Below are positions 24,184 to 24,869 of a stretch of 24,869 nucleotides of DNA, in pieces. A program made the translations under genes and the position numbers. The stretch covers positions 1-24,869 of the forward strand of contig JBGUKN010000022.1 in assembly GCA_045114455.1 (NCBI GenBank), given 5' to 3'. Numbering within the stretch: position 1 is the first letter of the stretch; the number at the start of each line of letters is the position of its first letter. The DNA is from UBA1732 sp045114455 (lineage in GTDB: Bacteria; Verrucomicrobiota; Lentisphaeria; Victivallales; UBA1829). Under the pieces are notes generated by a model. The model saw only the letters and a list, made by a program, of their open reading frames with translations, ran no database searches and was not told where the DNA came from.

Positions 24184-24240
24184 CAAGTTTCAGTTAAAGG
24201 AACTTGTTTTAACTGAAACTTGCGCGTGAAGCGCGAGTAT
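24184..24240 (+). repeat. Dispersed inverted-repeat element, copy 3
   Basis: Left arm CAAGTTTCAGTTAAA (24184-24198), loop GGAACTTG, right arm ending at 24222; one A shorter than copy 2. The following GCGC-GTGAA-GCGC hairpin and GAGTATGC are shared with copy 2. The tail to about 24282 contains GCATGC palindromes and a second stem (TGCATGC..CTCG with CGAG.CATGCA). Copies 2 and 3 start 190 bases apart. Confidence 0.92.
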
Positions 24241-24317
24241 GCATGCGCTCGGGCATGCGTGCGCGCGAGCATGCATTCGTCCGATCTGTGCCGGAGCTCC
24301 GGAAATACGTTTTCCGC

Positions 24318-24346
24318 TTGATTTTTTCTCATTCCGGGTGTATGGT
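24318..24346 (+). promoter_or_regulatory. Predicted sigma70 promoter of the riboswitch-pseudopilin transcript
   Basis: TTGATT (24318-24323), 17 bases, TATGGT (24341-24346). The start of transcription would be near 24353, just before the conserved RNA fold, leaving a leader of about 160 bases. Confidence 0.6.
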
Positions 24347-24354
24347 AATTTCCA

Positions 24355-24466
24355 CCGTCCGCGGGAAGGACCGGGTGAATCGTGTGCGAATCACGAACTG
24401 TCGAGCAACCGTGAGCGAACGAACATCAGCGTCCGCAAGCCGGGTCCCCGCCTTTCCGGGTTTTTC
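24355..24466 (+). promoter_or_regulatory. Cobalamin riboswitch (predicted)
   Basis: The leader aligns by eye with the core of the cobalamin riboswitch as seen in E. coli btuB. GGTGAATC (24374-24381) fits the GGGAATC box. The P3 stem CGTG/CACG closes TGCGAAT (24381-24395), with GAACTGT then GCAACCGTGAGCG (24395-24417) following in the right order. A B12-box-like AAGCCGGGTCCCCGCC (24437-24452) comes at the 3' end. GGACC (24368-24372) can pair with GGTCC (24443-24447), and GCGG (24361) with CCGC (24448), to form P1. A short CCCG/CGGG stem (24447-24460) followed by five T shares bases with P1, so it could be the switching terminator. The fold is compact, so a variant subclass is possible. Confidence 0.72.
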
Positions 24467-24515
24467 TGCGCCGGATTCGTTTCCGGCATTTGTGCCCGTT
24501 ACGCAAAGAGAAAAA

Positions 24516-24869
24516 ATGAAGCAGCAAGCCCGTTTGTTTTCCGGCTCCGCCGCGTGCCGCCAGTTCACGCTGGTCGAACTTCTGGTCGTCATCGCGATCA
24601 TCGCGATCCTGGCCGGACTGATTCTGCCCGCGCTGTCGTCGTCGCGGGACAGTGCCCGTCTGGCCCAGTGCATCAGCAACATCCGCAACGTCACCCTGAT
24701 GCACATTTTCTATGCGGATGCGAACGCCGGTTATTTCTGTCCCGCCTGGGATGCCTCGTTCGACAGCTGGGAATCTTCCGCGAACCACTGCGGCCCAGGC
24801 ATCCTCTCACGCGTGGTGCCGGATTCCAGCGCCGCGAAGGGACGTGTCTTCGAGTGCCCGTCCGCGAAA
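24516..24869 (+). CDS. Type II secretion-type pseudopilin-like protein, 3' end cut by the window edge
   Basis: The first 118 residues are visible. A 16-residue basic leader (MKQQARLFSGSAACRQ) is followed by FTLVELLVVIAIIAILAGLI, the N-methylation site and hydrophobic helix of type IV pilin-like proteins. Glu at +5 is present, but the residue before Phe is Gln, not the usual Gly. The globular part (SSSRDSARLAQCISNIRNVTLMHIFYADANAGYFCPAWD) is the H-domain protein type that occurs in very many copies in Lentisphaerota, where roles are largely unknown. AGAG (24507-24510) precedes the ATG. A hairpin (GCCGGA/TCCGGC, 24470-24487) lies between the riboswitch-like fold and the start. Confidence 0.9.
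   Translation, partial: MKQQARLFSGSAACRQFTLVELLVVIAIIAILAGLILPALSSSRDSARLAQCISNIRNVTLMHIFYADANAGYFCPAWDASFDSWESSANHCGPGILSRVVPDSSAAKGRVFECPSAK

Noticed and set aside
23994..24240. CRISPR array
   Set aside because: The two repeats are palindromic, about 150 bases apart, and there is no regular spacer pattern or cas gene.

Overview
The window looks like chromosomal DNA from a Gram-negative bacterium of the Lentisphaerota (Victivallis-like) or a close PVC relative. This is inference from content. The pseudopilin at the right edge carries the FTLVELLVVIAIIAILA signature that is massively expanded in that phylum. A DksA-type zinc-finger protein has a long Lys/Ala/Pro-rich histone-H1-like arm. LPS-type genes are present (GmhA, MsbA-like exporter, Kdo-kinase-like protein). 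Base composition is GC-rich, apart from one AT-rich gap. Most genes are housekeeping genes, and several are tightly packed or overlapping. Many transcription units start with a clear sigma70-type promoter (TTGANN, 16-17 bp, TATANT).

Layout, left to right. (1) 1-894, minus: uppS (cut by the edge) overlapping gmhA, both envelope genes. (2) 1152-4721, plus: dnaN, recF, thiI, ending in a hairpin. (3) 4780-5213: AT-rich gap with the promoter of a secreted BspA-like leucine-rich-repeat protein (5214-7436). (4) 7496-10387, minus: MsbA-like ABC exporter, then a Kdo/WaaP-like kinase-fold protein; behind them a small lipoprotein (10594-10989) with its own promoter and terminator. (5) 11179-13264: a LexA-like repressor without the self-cleavage residues, divergent from a phosphoglycerate-mutase/homoserine-kinase-type enzyme, with two dyads between. 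(6) 13292-15771: tandem 41-bp repeats, prmC, a TRL-like lipoprotein with a strong terminator, a dispersed inverted repeat, then trmB and an overlapping PHP phosphoesterase gene. (7) 16845-19482, plus: histone-like DksA protein, lspA and miaA (the last two overlap). (8) tRNA-Val(GAC) on minus and tRNA-Leu(UAG) on plus. (9) azlC-azlD on minus; feoA-feoB on plus, coupled by ATGA. (10) 23847-24515: two more copies of the dispersed inverted repeat with GC-rich tails, then a sequence that reads as a cobalamin riboswitch leading into a pseudopilin gene that runs off the window.

The most interesting observations are the cobalamin-riboswitch-like leader in front of a pseudopilin gene, the three-copy inverted-repeat element that always follows a gene in the same relative orientation, and the LexA-like protein with a dead peptidase. 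I found no CRISPR array, insertion sequence or phage.
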